Assembly (NCBI GenBank): GCA_945911015.1 | Contig: CAMDZW010000014.1 | Span: forward strand, 16,028 to 80,027 | Direction of reading: 5' to 3' | Origin: an uncultured Propionibacteriaceae bacterium | GTDB lineage: Bacteria > Actinomycetota > Actinomycetes > Propionibacteriales > Propionibacteriaceae | DNA length: 64,000 nucleotides | Shown: positions 45,855 to 54,561 of the stretch, piece by piece | Position numbering within the stretch: position 1 is the stretch's first letter | Layout of the letters: each line of letters starts with the position of its first letter | The notes under the pieces: generated by a model | Database searches by the model: none | What the model was told of the DNA's origin: nothing | The model's input: the letters and a program-made list of their open reading frames with translations, nothing else | Made by a program: the position numbers and the translations under genes

Positions 45855-45888
45855 ATCCTAGAGACCGCAGCGGACAATTACTGTCCGC
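45855..45888 (-). promoter_or_regulatory. Leaderless-type -10 and palindromic operator of the MFS gene
   Basis: TAGGAT (45855-45860) is followed on the minus strand by six bases and ATG 45848. GCGGACA and TGTCCGC (45870-45876 and 45882-45888) form a perfect 7-bp inverted repeat that would lie over the -35 region. This placement fits a repressor of an efflux pump. No regulator gene is adjacent. Confidence 0.6.
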
Positions 45889-46277
45889 AATGGCTCACCA
45901 GCCGCCCGACTACCAACCAGGCTCGCCCATCTGGCTGTGTTGGCCAGACCTGGTGAGGCCCGGCCAAGATTCCGACCGATACGACGCCACTGAAGCGCTT
46001 CAAGACGTCCGCTCGGTCAGAATGGGGTCTGTGCCCAGCCCCTTCAGGACATCGACATCGCCTCTACTTCCCTGTCATGGCTCACAACGAGCTTGACAGT
46101 CAGGGTTGTGGGCCCAATTCCCTGTGGGGGTTCATGAGCATGACCAACCACACCTCCGTGCAAAAACGGGCACTATTACTGGCACCCTATTGCCGCGGCT
46201 CCTGGGCTCGCTCACCTCCGGGGGTGTGCGCCCACAGCGGGATCGGCGAAGCTCAGAACGGGGCAGCCTCACCCGGC
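45889..46277. other. Intergenic stretch of about 390 bp with no convincing gene
   Basis: The short plus-strand ORF at 45890 (MAHQPPDYQPGSP) has no Shine-Dalgarno or -10 and no coding character beyond its first residues. I see no tRNA, no strong hairpin and no repeat shared with the rest of the window. The base composition is somewhat less GC-rich around 46080-46180. It may be remnant DNA or hold the 3' signals of the YhgE/Pip gene. Confidence 0.4.
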
Positions 46278-48602
46278 TCAGCGGGTCGCGACCACCTTCA
46301 CCTGACGGCGGCGGCTCATCCCCCAGATGGTGGCGCCGACCCCGGCTGCGAGCCAGACGACCATCATGGCGATGTTGCCACCGAGGCCCGGGATGGGCCC
46401 GGTGATGCCGGTGAAGGCGTCGATGGCCGGGGTTGTCGGCAGGACCGGACGGACAGCGCCGAGTGCGGCCGGCAGGGCCGTCACCAGGGCCGCACCGATC
46501 GCGAGGATGCCGACCGCGACCGCGATGAACTGCCCGGTCCGACCGAGCAGGGTCGACAGGCCGACCGTCACCGCGGCAAAGGACAGACCGGCCAGGGCAC
46601 CGATCCCGAGCAGGGCCATGACCTCACCGGCTGACCGATCGGTCAGCCCGGCGATGACTGCGCCGAAGACGACACCCTGGACTGCTGCGATCCCGGCGAC
46701 CGGGGCGAAGGCCCGCAACGCCAGACCCAGGGTCGACGCTGAGCTGCGCCAGGCCCGCTGCGCCACCCCGCCGAGCAGCCAGGCCCCGAGCAGGGCGCCC
46801 AGCCACAGGGCAATACCGGCAATAGCGGACAGGCTGGCCGGATCGGAGAACAGCCGCGGGCCGGAATCACTGCCGGTCAGGACCGGGCGGGTGATCACCG
46901 TGGTCAACCGTTCCCGTTCGGTGTCGGAATAGCTGGGCACCTCGCTGGCACCGGACTTGAGCCCGTCGGACAATTGCTGCGCGCCGTTGTCGAGCTCGCG
47001 GGCACCGTCGGCAAGCTCGCCGACACCGTCCGACAGGGCGATGACGCCGTCGTTGAGCTGACCGACACCATTGACGTACTCGGTGATGCCGTTCTTGAGC
47101 TGCGGGCCGTTGTCGGCCAGCTGCCCGGCACCGTCGGACAACTGCTTGATGCCGTCAGCCAACTGTGGGAACCCAGCCGACATCTGCTGGATGCCGTCGG
47201 CGAGCTGATTCACCCCACCCGACAGCTGCGAGGCGCCGCCGCTGAGCTCCTTGGTCCCGTCAGCGAGCTGGCGGGCACCCTGCTTGAGGCCGGGCTGGCC
47301 CTTGGTGCCGTTGATGCCAGCCGAGAGCTGCTTGGCGCCGGTGGCGGCCTGGTCGAGACCACCGCCGAGGCCGGACACCCCGTCGGAGAGGTCCTTGGCT
47401 CCGGTCGTGAGGGCACCGCTGTTGTCAAGAAGTGGCTTCAATCCCTTGAGCGCAGCATCAATACCGGCATCGAAGCCCAGCTTGAAACCCTCGCACATCT
47501 CGCCCTCGGGAAGCTGAGCCATCTCACAGGTCATTGAGCCCTTGGCGTCCTCCAACCCGTCGTAGTAGGACTGCAATCCCGTCATGAAGGCCTCGACGCC
47601 GGCGGCGTTGGCCGAGGCGCCCTCGGCGAGCTGTTTCGCGCCATCAGCGGCCTGGTCGAGTTGATCGGCGAACTGCTTGGCTCCGGCCCCGGTCTGGTCG
47701 ACCCCGTCGGCCAGGGCATCGGCGCCGTCGGCCAGTTCCTTCGCGCCGCCGGCCAGTTCCTTGGCGCCATCGGCGGTCTGGCCGGCTCCGTCGGAGAGCT
47801 GCTTGACCTGGCCGGGCATCTGCGCAATCTGCGCATTGAGCTGGCGCAGCGCCTCGGCCAAGGTCACAGTCCCGTCGACATATTCCGACACCCCGTCGGC
47901 GAGTGTGGAACCGTTGTCATCCAGCTGCTTCACGCCATCGGCAAGTTCCTTGACACCGTCGTTGAGGCCGTCGACCCCGTCGGCCAGCTCTCCGGTGCCG
48001 TCGGCCAGCTGTGAGGACGCGTCGGAGATCGTCTGGAATTGCTCGCCCATGGTGGAGAAGCCGACGAAGACGTTGTCCAGGAAGGTCTCGGTCAATTCGG
48101 CATTCATCGTGTCGATGGCAGCTTGGACGACCGTACGGGCAAAGGTCGGGTCGACCGAGCTGGCGCGGGGTGAGACCTCGATGTTGACCAGCGCCTGCTC
48201 GGCTTCGGCTGCGTCGGCGGTCGAGGTGGCCGCGGTGGAGAAGTTCTCCGGGATCGTGACCACGGCGGCGTACTTGCCCGACTTCAACCCCTCGGCAGCA
48301 TCCTCGACATTGGTGACAGCCCAGTCGTAGTTGGTGATCTCGCCGGCGGCGCCGGGTGCCCGGTCCAAGCTGGCGAGCTTGCCGGCGAGCTGGCGACCCA
48401 GTGGGACGTACTGCCCGTCAAGAGTGACCGGTTCGTCGAGATTGACGATGGCGGCCTTGATCTGGTCGTTGCGCTGGTCGGCCTGCCACACAGAGGTGAC
48501 CAGGGTCGCCACCAGCAGCAGTGGCAGCAGGACGACCCCGGCAATGGTCAACCAGGAACGTGGACTCTTCTGGGCAAACAGCGGGTTCTTCTGGGCAGAC
48601 AT
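46278..48602 (-). CDS. YhgE/Pip-family membrane protein with LADG heptad-like repeats
   Basis: The protein is 774 aa from ATG 48602 (AGAGGAAC upstream). It has one N-terminal helix (SWLTIAGVVLLPLLLVATLVTSVW), then an extracytoplasmic part of about 530 residues. That part is dominated by repeats of the type 'GxxxLADGxxxL' (GVKELADGVKQLDDN, GAKELADGADALADG), and at least five C-terminal helices end in the basic tail RRRQVKVVATR. This is the YhgE/Pip layout (the lactococcal phage-infection protein family, ABC-2-like membrane domains). The repeats likely form a long coiled rod. It lies 18 bases downstream of the MMPL gene in one operon. Confidence 0.9.
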   Translation of the reverse strand: MSAQKNPLFAQKSPRSWLTIAGVVLLPLLLVATLVTSVWQADQRNDQIKAAIVNLDEPVTLDGQYVPLGRQLAGKLASLDRAPGAAGEITNYDWAVTNVEDAAEGLKSGKYAAVVTIPENFSTAATSTADAAEAEQALVNIEVSPRASSVDPTFARTVVQAAIDTMNAELTETFLDNVFVGFSTMGEQFQTISDASSQLADGTGELADGVDGLNDGVKELADGVKQLDDNGSTLADGVSEYVDGTVTLAEALRQLNAQIAQMPGQVKQLSDGAGQTADGAKELAGGAKELADGADALADGVDQTGAGAKQFADQLDQAADGAKQLAEGASANAAGVEAFMTGLQSYYDGLEDAKGSMTCEMAQLPEGEMCEGFKLGFDAGIDAALKGLKPLLDNSGALTTGAKDLSDGVSGLGGGLDQAATGAKQLSAGINGTKGQPGLKQGARQLADGTKELSGGASQLSGGVNQLADGIQQMSAGFPQLADGIKQLSDGAGQLADNGPQLKNGITEYVNGVGQLNDGVIALSDGVGELADGARELDNGAQQLSDGLKSGASEVPSYSDTERERLTTVITRPVLTGSDSGPRLFSDPASLSAIAGIALWLGALLGAWLLGGVAQRAWRSSASTLGLALRAFAPVAGIAAVQGVVFGAVIAGLTDRSAGEVMALLGIGALAGLSFAAVTVGLSTLLGRTGQFIAVAVGILAIGAALVTALPAALGAVRPVLPTTPAIDAFTGITGPIPGLGGNIAMMVVWLAAGVGATIWGMSRRRQVKVVATR

Positions 48603-48620
48603 GACAAGTTCCTCTGGAGG

Positions 48621-51317
48621 TCAGACGAGGGCGGCAGTCGGTACGGGGGAAGGCTCGGACGCGGCGGGAGCCATCGGCACTGCGGCAAGGCCGTCGATCG
48701 GCCGTGCAGTCGAGACCAGGACCGCTGATCCGCGCTCCCGCAGGGAGGTGATCGCCGCCATGAGCTGGTCGTTCGGGCACTGGTCGGCGCGGTCGATGGC
48801 GACCACCAGCGGGGCCTCCCCGGCAGCAAGGGCGGCGAGTTCGCTCAATCCGTCGTCGCTCACATCGACATACCGGGTGCGCCGCCGTACCACCCCCGAC
48901 TGTTGGGGCAGCACCAGATCAGCGACCTTGAGCTTGCCGTCGGTGATCGAGGTCCGACCGGTCACCGCCAAGAGCGCGGCGGTCCGCAGTTCCTCGTCGC
49001 CGCCGACCAGGGCAGTCGCCTGGCCGGCCTCGACGAACAGACCGTGAGCCGGCAGCACCGTGGTCGCTCCGACGGCGACACCTTCGGCAGCAATCCCGTA
49101 CGGCTGACCGGCGCGTGGCCATTCGGCCAGGGCGAGCCGATGCTGCAGACCCTCGCCCTCGACATCGAAGGACGGCAGCAGTCGGTCGAGCCACTTCGGC
49201 AACCACCAGGCCTTCTCGCCGAGCAGTTGCAGCACGGCGGGCACCAGGGTCATCCGGACGATGAAGGCGTCGACGAAGATGCCCACCGACAGGCCGAGCG
49301 CGATCGATTTCAGGATCGGATCACCCTCGGGGACGAAGGCGGCGAACACCGCGAACATGATCAGACCCGCGGCCAGCACGACCCGTGACGAGGCCACGAA
49401 GCCGGTGCGGATGGAGTCGCGGGCGCTGTGCCCGTGGACATGTTCCTCCCGGATCCGAGAGACCAGGAAGACCTCATAGTCCATCGCCAGACCGAACAGG
49501 ATGCCCATCAGGATGATCGGCAGGAAGGAGATCACCGGTCCGGTCTGGTCGAGGCCAAGCAGGGAGGCGCCGACCCCATGTTCGAAGACCAGTGCCACCA
49601 CCCCGAAGGCGGCGAGCACGCTGAACAGGTAGCCGATGGCGGCCTTGACCGGGACCCAGATCGAGCGGAAGACCATCGTCAACAACACCAGCGACAGTCC
49701 GACGACCACAATGGCGAACGGGATGAGTGCGTCTCCGAGTTGTTCGGACACATCGATCTGGACGGCAGTGACGCCGGTGACGTACGGGGTGACGCCGTAC
49801 CGGTCCTCGATCTCGGATCGCAGATCACGCAGTCGGTGGACGAGCTCGGCAGTCTCGGGATCGTCCGGGCCGGTGGTCGGCACGATTTGGACGATGCCGG
49901 TGTCAATGCTGGGGTTCGGGGTCGCCAGGGGGACCTCGGCGACACCGGGGACCTCCTCGACCAGTTCCTTGATGCCGTCCATGACGCCCAACGGGTCATC
50001 GACCGAGACGATGTCGACCGCCATGATCAAGGGACCGTTGTGGCCAGGACCAAAGTGTTCGCTGACCAGGTCGTAGTTGACCCGGGTGGGGGAGCCGGCC
50101 GGATCGTCGCCGGCGTCGGGGAGGGCGAGCTTGAGGTCCATGGCCGGGAGGGCGAGTGCACCGAGACCGATCACCACGATGGCCACGGTCAGGGCCGGGA
50201 TCTTGGTGCTGGCGGCGACCCACTTCTCGGCCCAGGTGCGCTTCTGCTTCTTCGGCGCGGCTTCGGCGGCGTCCGCGGCGGCCTTGGCCTTCTTCGGCTT
50301 GGGCCGGAGTCGTTCGCCCATCAGACCGAGGAAGGCTGGCAGTGCGGTGATCGCGATGAGGACCGCGATCAGCACTGCGCCGGCAGCGGCAATGCCCATG
50401 GTGGTGAGGAAGGGGATCCCCGCCACCCCCAGGCCGATCAGGGCGATCATCACCGTGATGCCGGCAAAGACGACGGCCGAGCCGGAGGTGGCGACAGCCC
50501 GCGCAGCTGACTCCTCGGGCTCCATGCCTTGGCCGAGTTGGTCGCGATGGCGGGAGATGATGAACAACGCGTAGTCGATGCCGACTGCGAGTCCGAGCAT
50601 CAGCGCCAACATCATGGTGGTGGAGTTGATCACGACAAAGGCGGTGCCGATGACCACCGCGAGGATCGAGATGCCCACGCCCCACAGTGCAGTGATCAGC
50701 GGCAGCCCGGCCGCACGGAACGAGCCAAGGGTCACCCACAGCACGACCAACGCGACGACCACACCGATGAAGTCGACCCAGCCGATTCCGACGTTGACCA
50801 CCTGGTAGGCATTGCCGCCGGCCGACGCCTCGGATCCGGGGACCGCAGCGGCGAGTTGGTCGGCGAAGGTCGAGATGGCGTCGAGGGTTTCCTGTGGCAC
50901 GACGCCGACCCCACTGTCGAACTGGATCTGCACCAGTGCGGCGCGCTGGTTGTCGCTGATTGATCCGTCGACCATGTCGTCGTAGGGGGACATGATCGTG
51001 TCGACCCCGTCGAGAGACTCGACCTGGTCGATGAAGTGGTCGACCGCGTCCTTCATGGCCGGCCCTTCGACGTCACCGCCCTCGGGCGCGACCACGATGA
51101 TCTGGGCGGAGGCGCCGCTGACCTCGGAGAAGGTGTTGTTCAACATGTCGAGGCCCTGCTGGGACTCGGTGCCCGGCAGCGAGAACTCGTCCTCGAAGGA
51201 CTTCGAGAAGAGTGCGGCAGCACCTCCGGCCAGCAGCAGGATCAGCAACCAGGTGATCAGCACGGTGCCACGGCGCCGGAATGCGAGGCGGCCGAGGCCG
51301 TACAGGACCGAAGACAT
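48621..51317 (-). CDS. MMPL-family RND-type transporter with extra C-terminal P-loop-like domain
   Basis: The protein is 898 aa from ATG 51317 (MSSVLYGLGRLAFRRRG). Residues 1 to about 710 are a standard MMPL transporter. It has helix 1, a periplasmic domain, the helices VALVVLWVTLGSFRAAGLPLI and LGLAVGIDYALFIISRHRDQL, a second periplasmic domain, and GLAMDYEVFLVSRIREE. The last 180 residues are not part of that family. They contain GQATALVGGDEELRTAALL and PLVVAIDRADQCPNDQLMAAITSLRERGSAVLVSTARP, laid out like a shortened ABC ATPase with degraded Walker A and Walker B. With YhgE/Pip and the divergent tetR it looks like an exporter of lipids or hydrophobic drugs. Confidence 0.9.
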   Translation of the reverse strand: MSSVLYGLGRLAFRRRGTVLITWLLILLLAGGAAALFSKSFEDEFSLPGTESQQGLDMLNNTFSEVSGASAQIIVVAPEGGDVEGPAMKDAVDHFIDQVESLDGVDTIMSPYDDMVDGSISDNQRAALVQIQFDSGVGVVPQETLDAISTFADQLAAAVPGSEASAGGNAYQVVNVGIGWVDFIGVVVALVVLWVTLGSFRAAGLPLITALWGVGISILAVVIGTAFVVINSTTMMLALMLGLAVGIDYALFIISRHRDQLGQGMEPEESAARAVATSGSAVVFAGITVMIALIGLGVAGIPFLTTMGIAAAGAVLIAVLIAITALPAFLGLMGERLRPKPKKAKAAADAAEAAPKKQKRTWAEKWVAASTKIPALTVAIVVIGLGALALPAMDLKLALPDAGDDPAGSPTRVNYDLVSEHFGPGHNGPLIMAVDIVSVDDPLGVMDGIKELVEEVPGVAEVPLATPNPSIDTGIVQIVPTTGPDDPETAELVHRLRDLRSEIEDRYGVTPYVTGVTAVQIDVSEQLGDALIPFAIVVVGLSLVLLTMVFRSIWVPVKAAIGYLFSVLAAFGVVALVFEHGVGASLLGLDQTGPVISFLPIILMGILFGLAMDYEVFLVSRIREEHVHGHSARDSIRTGFVASSRVVLAAGLIMFAVFAAFVPEGDPILKSIALGLSVGIFVDAFIVRMTLVPAVLQLLGEKAWWLPKWLDRLLPSFDVEGEGLQHRLALAEWPRAGQPYGIAAEGVAVGATTVLPAHGLFVEAGQATALVGGDEELRTAALLAVTGRTSITDGKLKVADLVLPQQSGVVRRRTRYVDVSDDGLSELAALAAGEAPLVVAIDRADQCPNDQLMAAITSLRERGSAVLVSTARPIDGLAAVPMAPAASEPSPVPTAALV

Positions 51318-51378
51318 GAGGGTGTGGCCTCCCGAAGGGGTGTACGAATCGACGATCGGCCGATACATGGACGCATGA

Positions 51379-51412
51379 AGCATACGCGCGTGCATCCACA
51401 ATTCATACGTGT
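51379..51412. promoter_or_regulatory. Divergent tetR/MMPL control region
   Basis: ATACGTGTAT (51403-51412) is a palindrome-like site, and a related CATACGCGTGCAT lies at 51381-51393, partly covering TATGCT (51379-51384 on the minus strand), a candidate -10 for the MMPL operon. The pair of similar CATACG words suggests TetR sites. The exact operator limits are uncertain. Confidence 0.45.
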
Positions 51413-51475
51413 ATCGTGTCCTGCGCAACGTGAGACCGGCCACAGCTGGCGCGGGTCGAGATGGAGGATCAAGCA

Positions 51476-52105
51476 GTGAGCACGACGGGGGCGACATCAC
51501 CGGTGAGTCGGCGACGGGCCGAGACGCGGGATCGTCTGTTGGTCGCCGCCATTGACGTGTTTGCCCGGATTGGTGTCGACCAGGCCCGGGTCGAGGACAT
51601 CAGTGAGCAGGCCGGCTACACCCGCGGTGCCTTCTACTCCAACTTTGCGGACAAGGCCGACCTGATCGTCGCGCTGCTGCAGCGCCAGGGCGAGTTGGCC
51701 AGTCAGGTCGTGCGCACATCCATCGGCCAGGTGCTCGCCGGTCCGCGCCCGGACGGCTTCGAGGCGCTGGTCAATGCCGCCCTCGATGCCTTCGCCGACA
51801 ACATCCCAACCGACAACTGGCTCCTGGCCGAGATGAGCCTGCGGTTCGCGGCCATGCGTGACCCCGAGCTCGGCAAGCACCTCGAAGCTTTTGAGCGACA
51901 ACAGCGCGCCACCTTGGTCGCCACCTTGGAAGCGGGTCTGGACGAGATCGGGATGCGTTCGCTGCTGCCGATCGAACACCTGGTCACCGTGGCGATGGCC
52001 GTCCACAGCGATGCCATGCTCCGTGAGCGGGTGGGGGTGGCCTCCGTACAAGAACGTCAGGTGTTGGTCAGCATCCTCGAACGTTGCCTGGAGCCCATCG
52101 ACTGA
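51476..52105 (+). CDS. TetR-family transcriptional regulator
   Basis: The protein is 209 aa from GTG 51476, chosen because GGAGGA lies eight bases before it. The N-terminal HTH is RAETRDRLLVAAIDVFARIGVDQARVEDISEQAGYTRGAFYSNFADKADLIVALL. The helical C-terminal domain (DNWLLAEMSLRFAAMRDPELGKHLEAFERQQRATLVATLEAGL) resembles regulators of efflux or fatty-acid-related genes. It is divergent from the MMPL-YhgE/Pip operon, which it most likely represses. Confidence 0.94.
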   Translation: MSTTGATSPVSRRRAETRDRLLVAAIDVFARIGVDQARVEDISEQAGYTRGAFYSNFADKADLIVALLQRQGELASQVVRTSIGQVLAGPRPDGFEALVNAALDAFADNIPTDNWLLAEMSLRFAAMRDPELGKHLEAFERQQRATLVATLEAGLDEIGMRSLLPIEHLVTVAMAVHSDAMLRERVGVASVQERQVLVSILERCLEPID

Positions 52106-52146
52106 GCCAGCCGACCCGTGAGTCACCGAATCAGCCGAGGGGTGCC

Positions 52147-52935
52147 TCAGTCCCGGCTGGTGGGTTCGCCGACGAGGTCGGCCACGATCTCGGCCCACAC
52201 CTGCTCGGCCAACTGCCGAGGCCCGTCGAGTTCGGCATGCTGGTCCCCGATGCTGGTGAGCTGGTGGCCGATCGAGTTCTGCGCCGCCTCGATGACCTGA
52301 CGTCTGACGATCGGCCAGCCGAGGGCGAGCAGCCGGGCCAGCCCACGCGGCTTGGCGTTGACGACGATCTCGTAGCCGTCGCCGGTCGGCCGCAGGTGGA
52401 CGGTGCCCTTGGCGCTGATCCGTTTGCTGGTCAGGTCGAACCGGATCTGCGGTTCCTCGGTGAAGTTGAACTCGGTCACGGTGATCTCGCCGGCCAGCTC
52501 GACCGATGACCCGAAAAAGGCCGGCAGGTCGACCAGGGCCATGCTGGCCACCCCGCTGAGGCGTTCCGGTCGCCGTGGGTTGGACAGCTCAAGGCTGGCA
52601 CCCATCGGGTCCTGGTCGCCGGTCGAATGTGCCTCGATCTGGATCCGCTCGGCGTCATCGGCGACCAGAGTGAGCGCGACCGGAGACGGTGGCTGCTCCG
52701 CAAGGTTGGCCGGCCGTTCGACGAGGGCCGCCGGGTCGCTGAGCAGATAGGCCGAGCCGACCTGACCGGCGCGCCCGTCGACCAGTTGCAACCGGTCGGT
52801 CCGCACTCCATCGACGACCGCTGCTCCGCTCGTGTCGTACCGGATGGCGCGGAGGCGGTCGATCACCATGGGCGCCGCAGTGATCCAGTCGTCGATCGGC
52901 AGACGGGGGCCTTTGACCTGCAGCACGAATTTCAC
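52147..52935 (-). CDS. Conserved hypothetical protein, 262 aa
   Basis: The protein starts at GTG 52935 (MKFVLQVKGPRLPIDDWITAAPMVIDRL). It has no signal peptide or membrane helix. The centre is sheet-rich (PVALTLVADDAERIQIEAHS, GEITVTEFNFTEEPQIRFDLTSKRISAKGTVHLRPTGDGYEIVVNAKPRGL). It ends with a long amphipathic helix (RRQVIEAAQNSIGHQLTSIGDQ). A curved sheet with a C-terminal helix recalls START/SRPBCC lipid-binding proteins, but I cannot confirm this. It is convergent with tetR and divergent from the VOC gene. Confidence 0.72.
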   Translation of the reverse strand: MKFVLQVKGPRLPIDDWITAAPMVIDRLRAIRYDTSGAAVVDGVRTDRLQLVDGRAGQVGSAYLLSDPAALVERPANLAEQPPSPVALTLVADDAERIQIEAHSTGDQDPMGASLELSNPRRPERLSGVASMALVDLPAFFGSSVELAGEITVTEFNFTEEPQIRFDLTSKRISAKGTVHLRPTGDGYEIVVNAKPRGLARLLALGWPIVRRQVIEAAQNSIGHQLTSIGDQHAELDGPRQLAEQVWAEIVADLVGEPTSRD

Positions 52936-53016
52936 ACCGATCAGTTTGCCTGCTCAGTGTCGTCCATGTCAGTGACGGCCCGATCCACGGCGCCGTTGCA
53001 CACGGGAGGCACCACC

Positions 53017-53406
53017 ATGCACGACATGATCTTCATCAACCTGCCGGTCGCCGACATCACTCGGTCGCGGCAGTTCTTCACCGACCTCGGCTACACCTTC
53101 AACGAGGACTTCTGCGACGGCAACGCACTGGCGATGGTGCTCGGTCCGAACCAGTTCGCCATGCTGTTGCAGACCGACTGGTTCAACACCTTCCATGACC
53201 GCCAGGTGACCGATGCCCGGGTCGCCAAGGAGTGCCTGGTCGCGCTCAACCTGCGATCCCGCGAAGCGGTGGACACCTTTGTCGACAAGGCCATCAGCCT
53301 GGGTGGTACTGACGGAAAGACCCAGGACTACGGGTTCATGTACGGCCGCTCGTACGAGGACCTCGACGGTCACACCTGGGAGATCAACTGGATGGCCACC
53401 TCGTGA
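53017..53406 (+). CDS. VOC/glyoxalase-family protein, single domain
   Basis: The protein is 129 aa from ATG 53017 (GGGAGG seven bases upstream). It reads MIFINLPVADITRSRQFFTDLGYTFNEDFCDGNALAMVLG and ends GGTDGKTQDYGFMYGRSYEDLDGHTWEINWMA. This matches a widespread group annotated as predicted lactoylglutathione lyases, whose real substrates are unknown. The usual glyoxalase metal-site glutamate is retained in HTWEINW. Its 3' end overlaps the convergent ORF by 23 bases. Confidence 0.9.
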   Translation: MHDMIFINLPVADITRSRQFFTDLGYTFNEDFCDGNALAMVLGPNQFAMLLQTDWFNTFHDRQVTDARVAKECLVALNLRSREAVDTFVDKAISLGGTDGKTQDYGFMYGRSYEDLDGHTWEINWMATS

Positions 53407-53800
53407 CCGAGAGGGCGAGTTCGAGACGGCTCGCCAGGCTCAGGCCGACGTGGTCGGTGATCGCCAACCGGGCCGTGGCTGTATCGGTGTCAGCCGTCGC
53501 GGCCAGCGCTCGTGCACCACGAAGGTGGAGCTCACCGCGAACCTCACCGGTGTCGAGATCAAGGAAGATGACGTGGTCCCGGGTGTCGAGCACCGCGAGG
53601 GACTGACCGACCCGGACCGGTGCCACGCGGCTTGGTGCCGGCAGGACGGTCTGCCAGACGCGGTCCCGAGGGATCGCGTAGGCGGTCACCGCCCCGTTCG
53701 TGCTGGTGACCACCTGAATGGCACCCAGCAACGCGGTGTGGAGCAGTCGGCCGTCGGGTCGGTCCTCGCCGGCCAGCTCGACTGCACTGCACTCGTCCAC
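53384..53800 (-). CDS. Hypothetical protein, possible 5'-truncated beta-propeller-like gene
   Basis: From GTG 53800 the ORF encodes 138 aa with strand-rich repeats (IQVVTSTNGAVTAYAIPRDRVWQTVLP and SLAVLDTRDHVIFLDLDTGEVRGELHLRGA) like blades of a PQQ/WD-type propeller. The same frame is open and protein-like for another 31 codons upstream (for example RGAPHVRVDRFRLRG) without any start codon, back to the TGA that ends the SanA-like gene. A gene that has lost its 5' end fits this best. Alternatively GTG 53800 is a true start. Confidence 0.55.
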   Translation of the reverse strand: MDECSAVELAGEDRPDGRLLHTALLGAIQVVTSTNGAVTAYAIPRDRVWQTVLPAPSRVAPVRVGQSLAVLDTRDHVIFLDLDTGEVRGELHLRGARALAATADTDTATARLAITDHVGLSLASRLELALSVTRWPSS

Positions 53801-53893
53801 GCCGCGCAGTCGGAACCGATCGACCCTGACATGGGGTGCACCCCGCGTGCTCCACGGATCTGCCGCGTCGAGCCCGTACGGGGTGGGGTCGGG

Positions 53894-54442
53894 TCAGCAG
53901 CCGGTCGCGACAGCTTTCACGAAGGCGCCGGTCTGGTAGATCGGTTCGTAGATCGTCCGCCACAGGTTGAGATCGTCATCGGCGCCGATCACCGGGATCT
54001 CCTGACCGACACAGCGATGCATCACGTAGCGAGCCCGGGCGACATGGGTGGTGCCGGTCAGGACGACGGGGTGGTCGACCCCGTGGTTGACCATCAGGTC
54101 GCGGAGCAGACCGGCCTCGCCCTTGGTGGTCCACGGCACCGCGTGCAGACAGGTGAATTTTCCGGCACAGTCCACCGACTGGTGGACCGACACATAGATG
54201 GGAACTCCGCCGAGGTGGTCGGACAGTCGCTCTGCTGTGGCCAGTCTCGGTGGTTCTGGTGGTCCGAGGACGAAAATGGCGTCGACGCCATTTCGACCAA
54301 TGAGATCGTCACGCGGAGTGAAATAAACCTCACGCGCGCCCAACACCGCCATCAGCGTGATCGCCACAAACGCCGTCAGGGCAGCGATTCTGACCCTGCG
54401 CCGTCTGCGTCGCCGCTGTGTTCTGTCCGCCGTCTTTACCAC
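53894..54442 (-). CDS. SanA/YdcF-like (DUF218) membrane-anchored protein
   Basis: The protein is 182 aa from GTG 54442. A very basic N-terminus (TQRRRRRRRVR) and one helix (IAALTAFVAITLMAVLG) anchor it in the membrane. The outer domain has the DUF218 pattern: DAIFVLGPPEPPRLATAERL, a central sheet, and LTGTTHVARARYVMHRCVG. SanA in enterobacteria affects envelope permeability to vancomycin. The classical domain is longer, so this is a short member. TAACAT six bases before the GTG supports the start. Confidence 0.78.
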   Translation of the reverse strand: MVKTADRTQRRRRRRRVRIAALTAFVAITLMAVLGAREVYFTPRDDLIGRNGVDAIFVLGPPEPPRLATAERLSDHLGGVPIYVSVHQSVDCAGKFTCLHAVPWTTKGEAGLLRDLMVNHGVDHPVVLTGTTHVARARYVMHRCVGQEIPVIGADDDLNLWRTIYEPIYQTGAFVKAVATGC

Positions 54443-54448
54443 GTTGTT

Positions 54449-54454
54449 ATGTTA
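54449..54454 (-). promoter_or_regulatory. Leaderless-type -10 of the SanA-like gene
   Basis: TAACAT on the minus strand is followed by six bases and GTG 54442. Confidence 0.5.
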
Positions 54455-54480
54455 CTCATGAGTTTTTTCAGTGACCCCTC

Positions 54481-54510
54481 TTGTCCCCTTGTCAACGTAT
54501 GGGTTAGCGT
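54481..54510 (+). promoter_or_regulatory. Promoter of the choice-of-anchor-G-like gene
   Basis: TTGTCC (54481-54486) and TAGCGT (54505-54510) are spaced by 18 bases, about 50 bases before ATG 54562. The region around it is AT-richer than the rest of the window. Confidence 0.5.
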
Positions 54511-54561
54511 GCCCACAAGCGTGCTGGCAGGCGCGCATCCCTCGACACTCAGGACCCATAC

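Noticed and set aside
44154-45956. 600-aa plus-strand ORF rich in Asp, Gln and Arg
   Set aside because: It is a shadow of the MFS and VOC genes; its repetitive charged composition is typical of antisense of membrane proteins.
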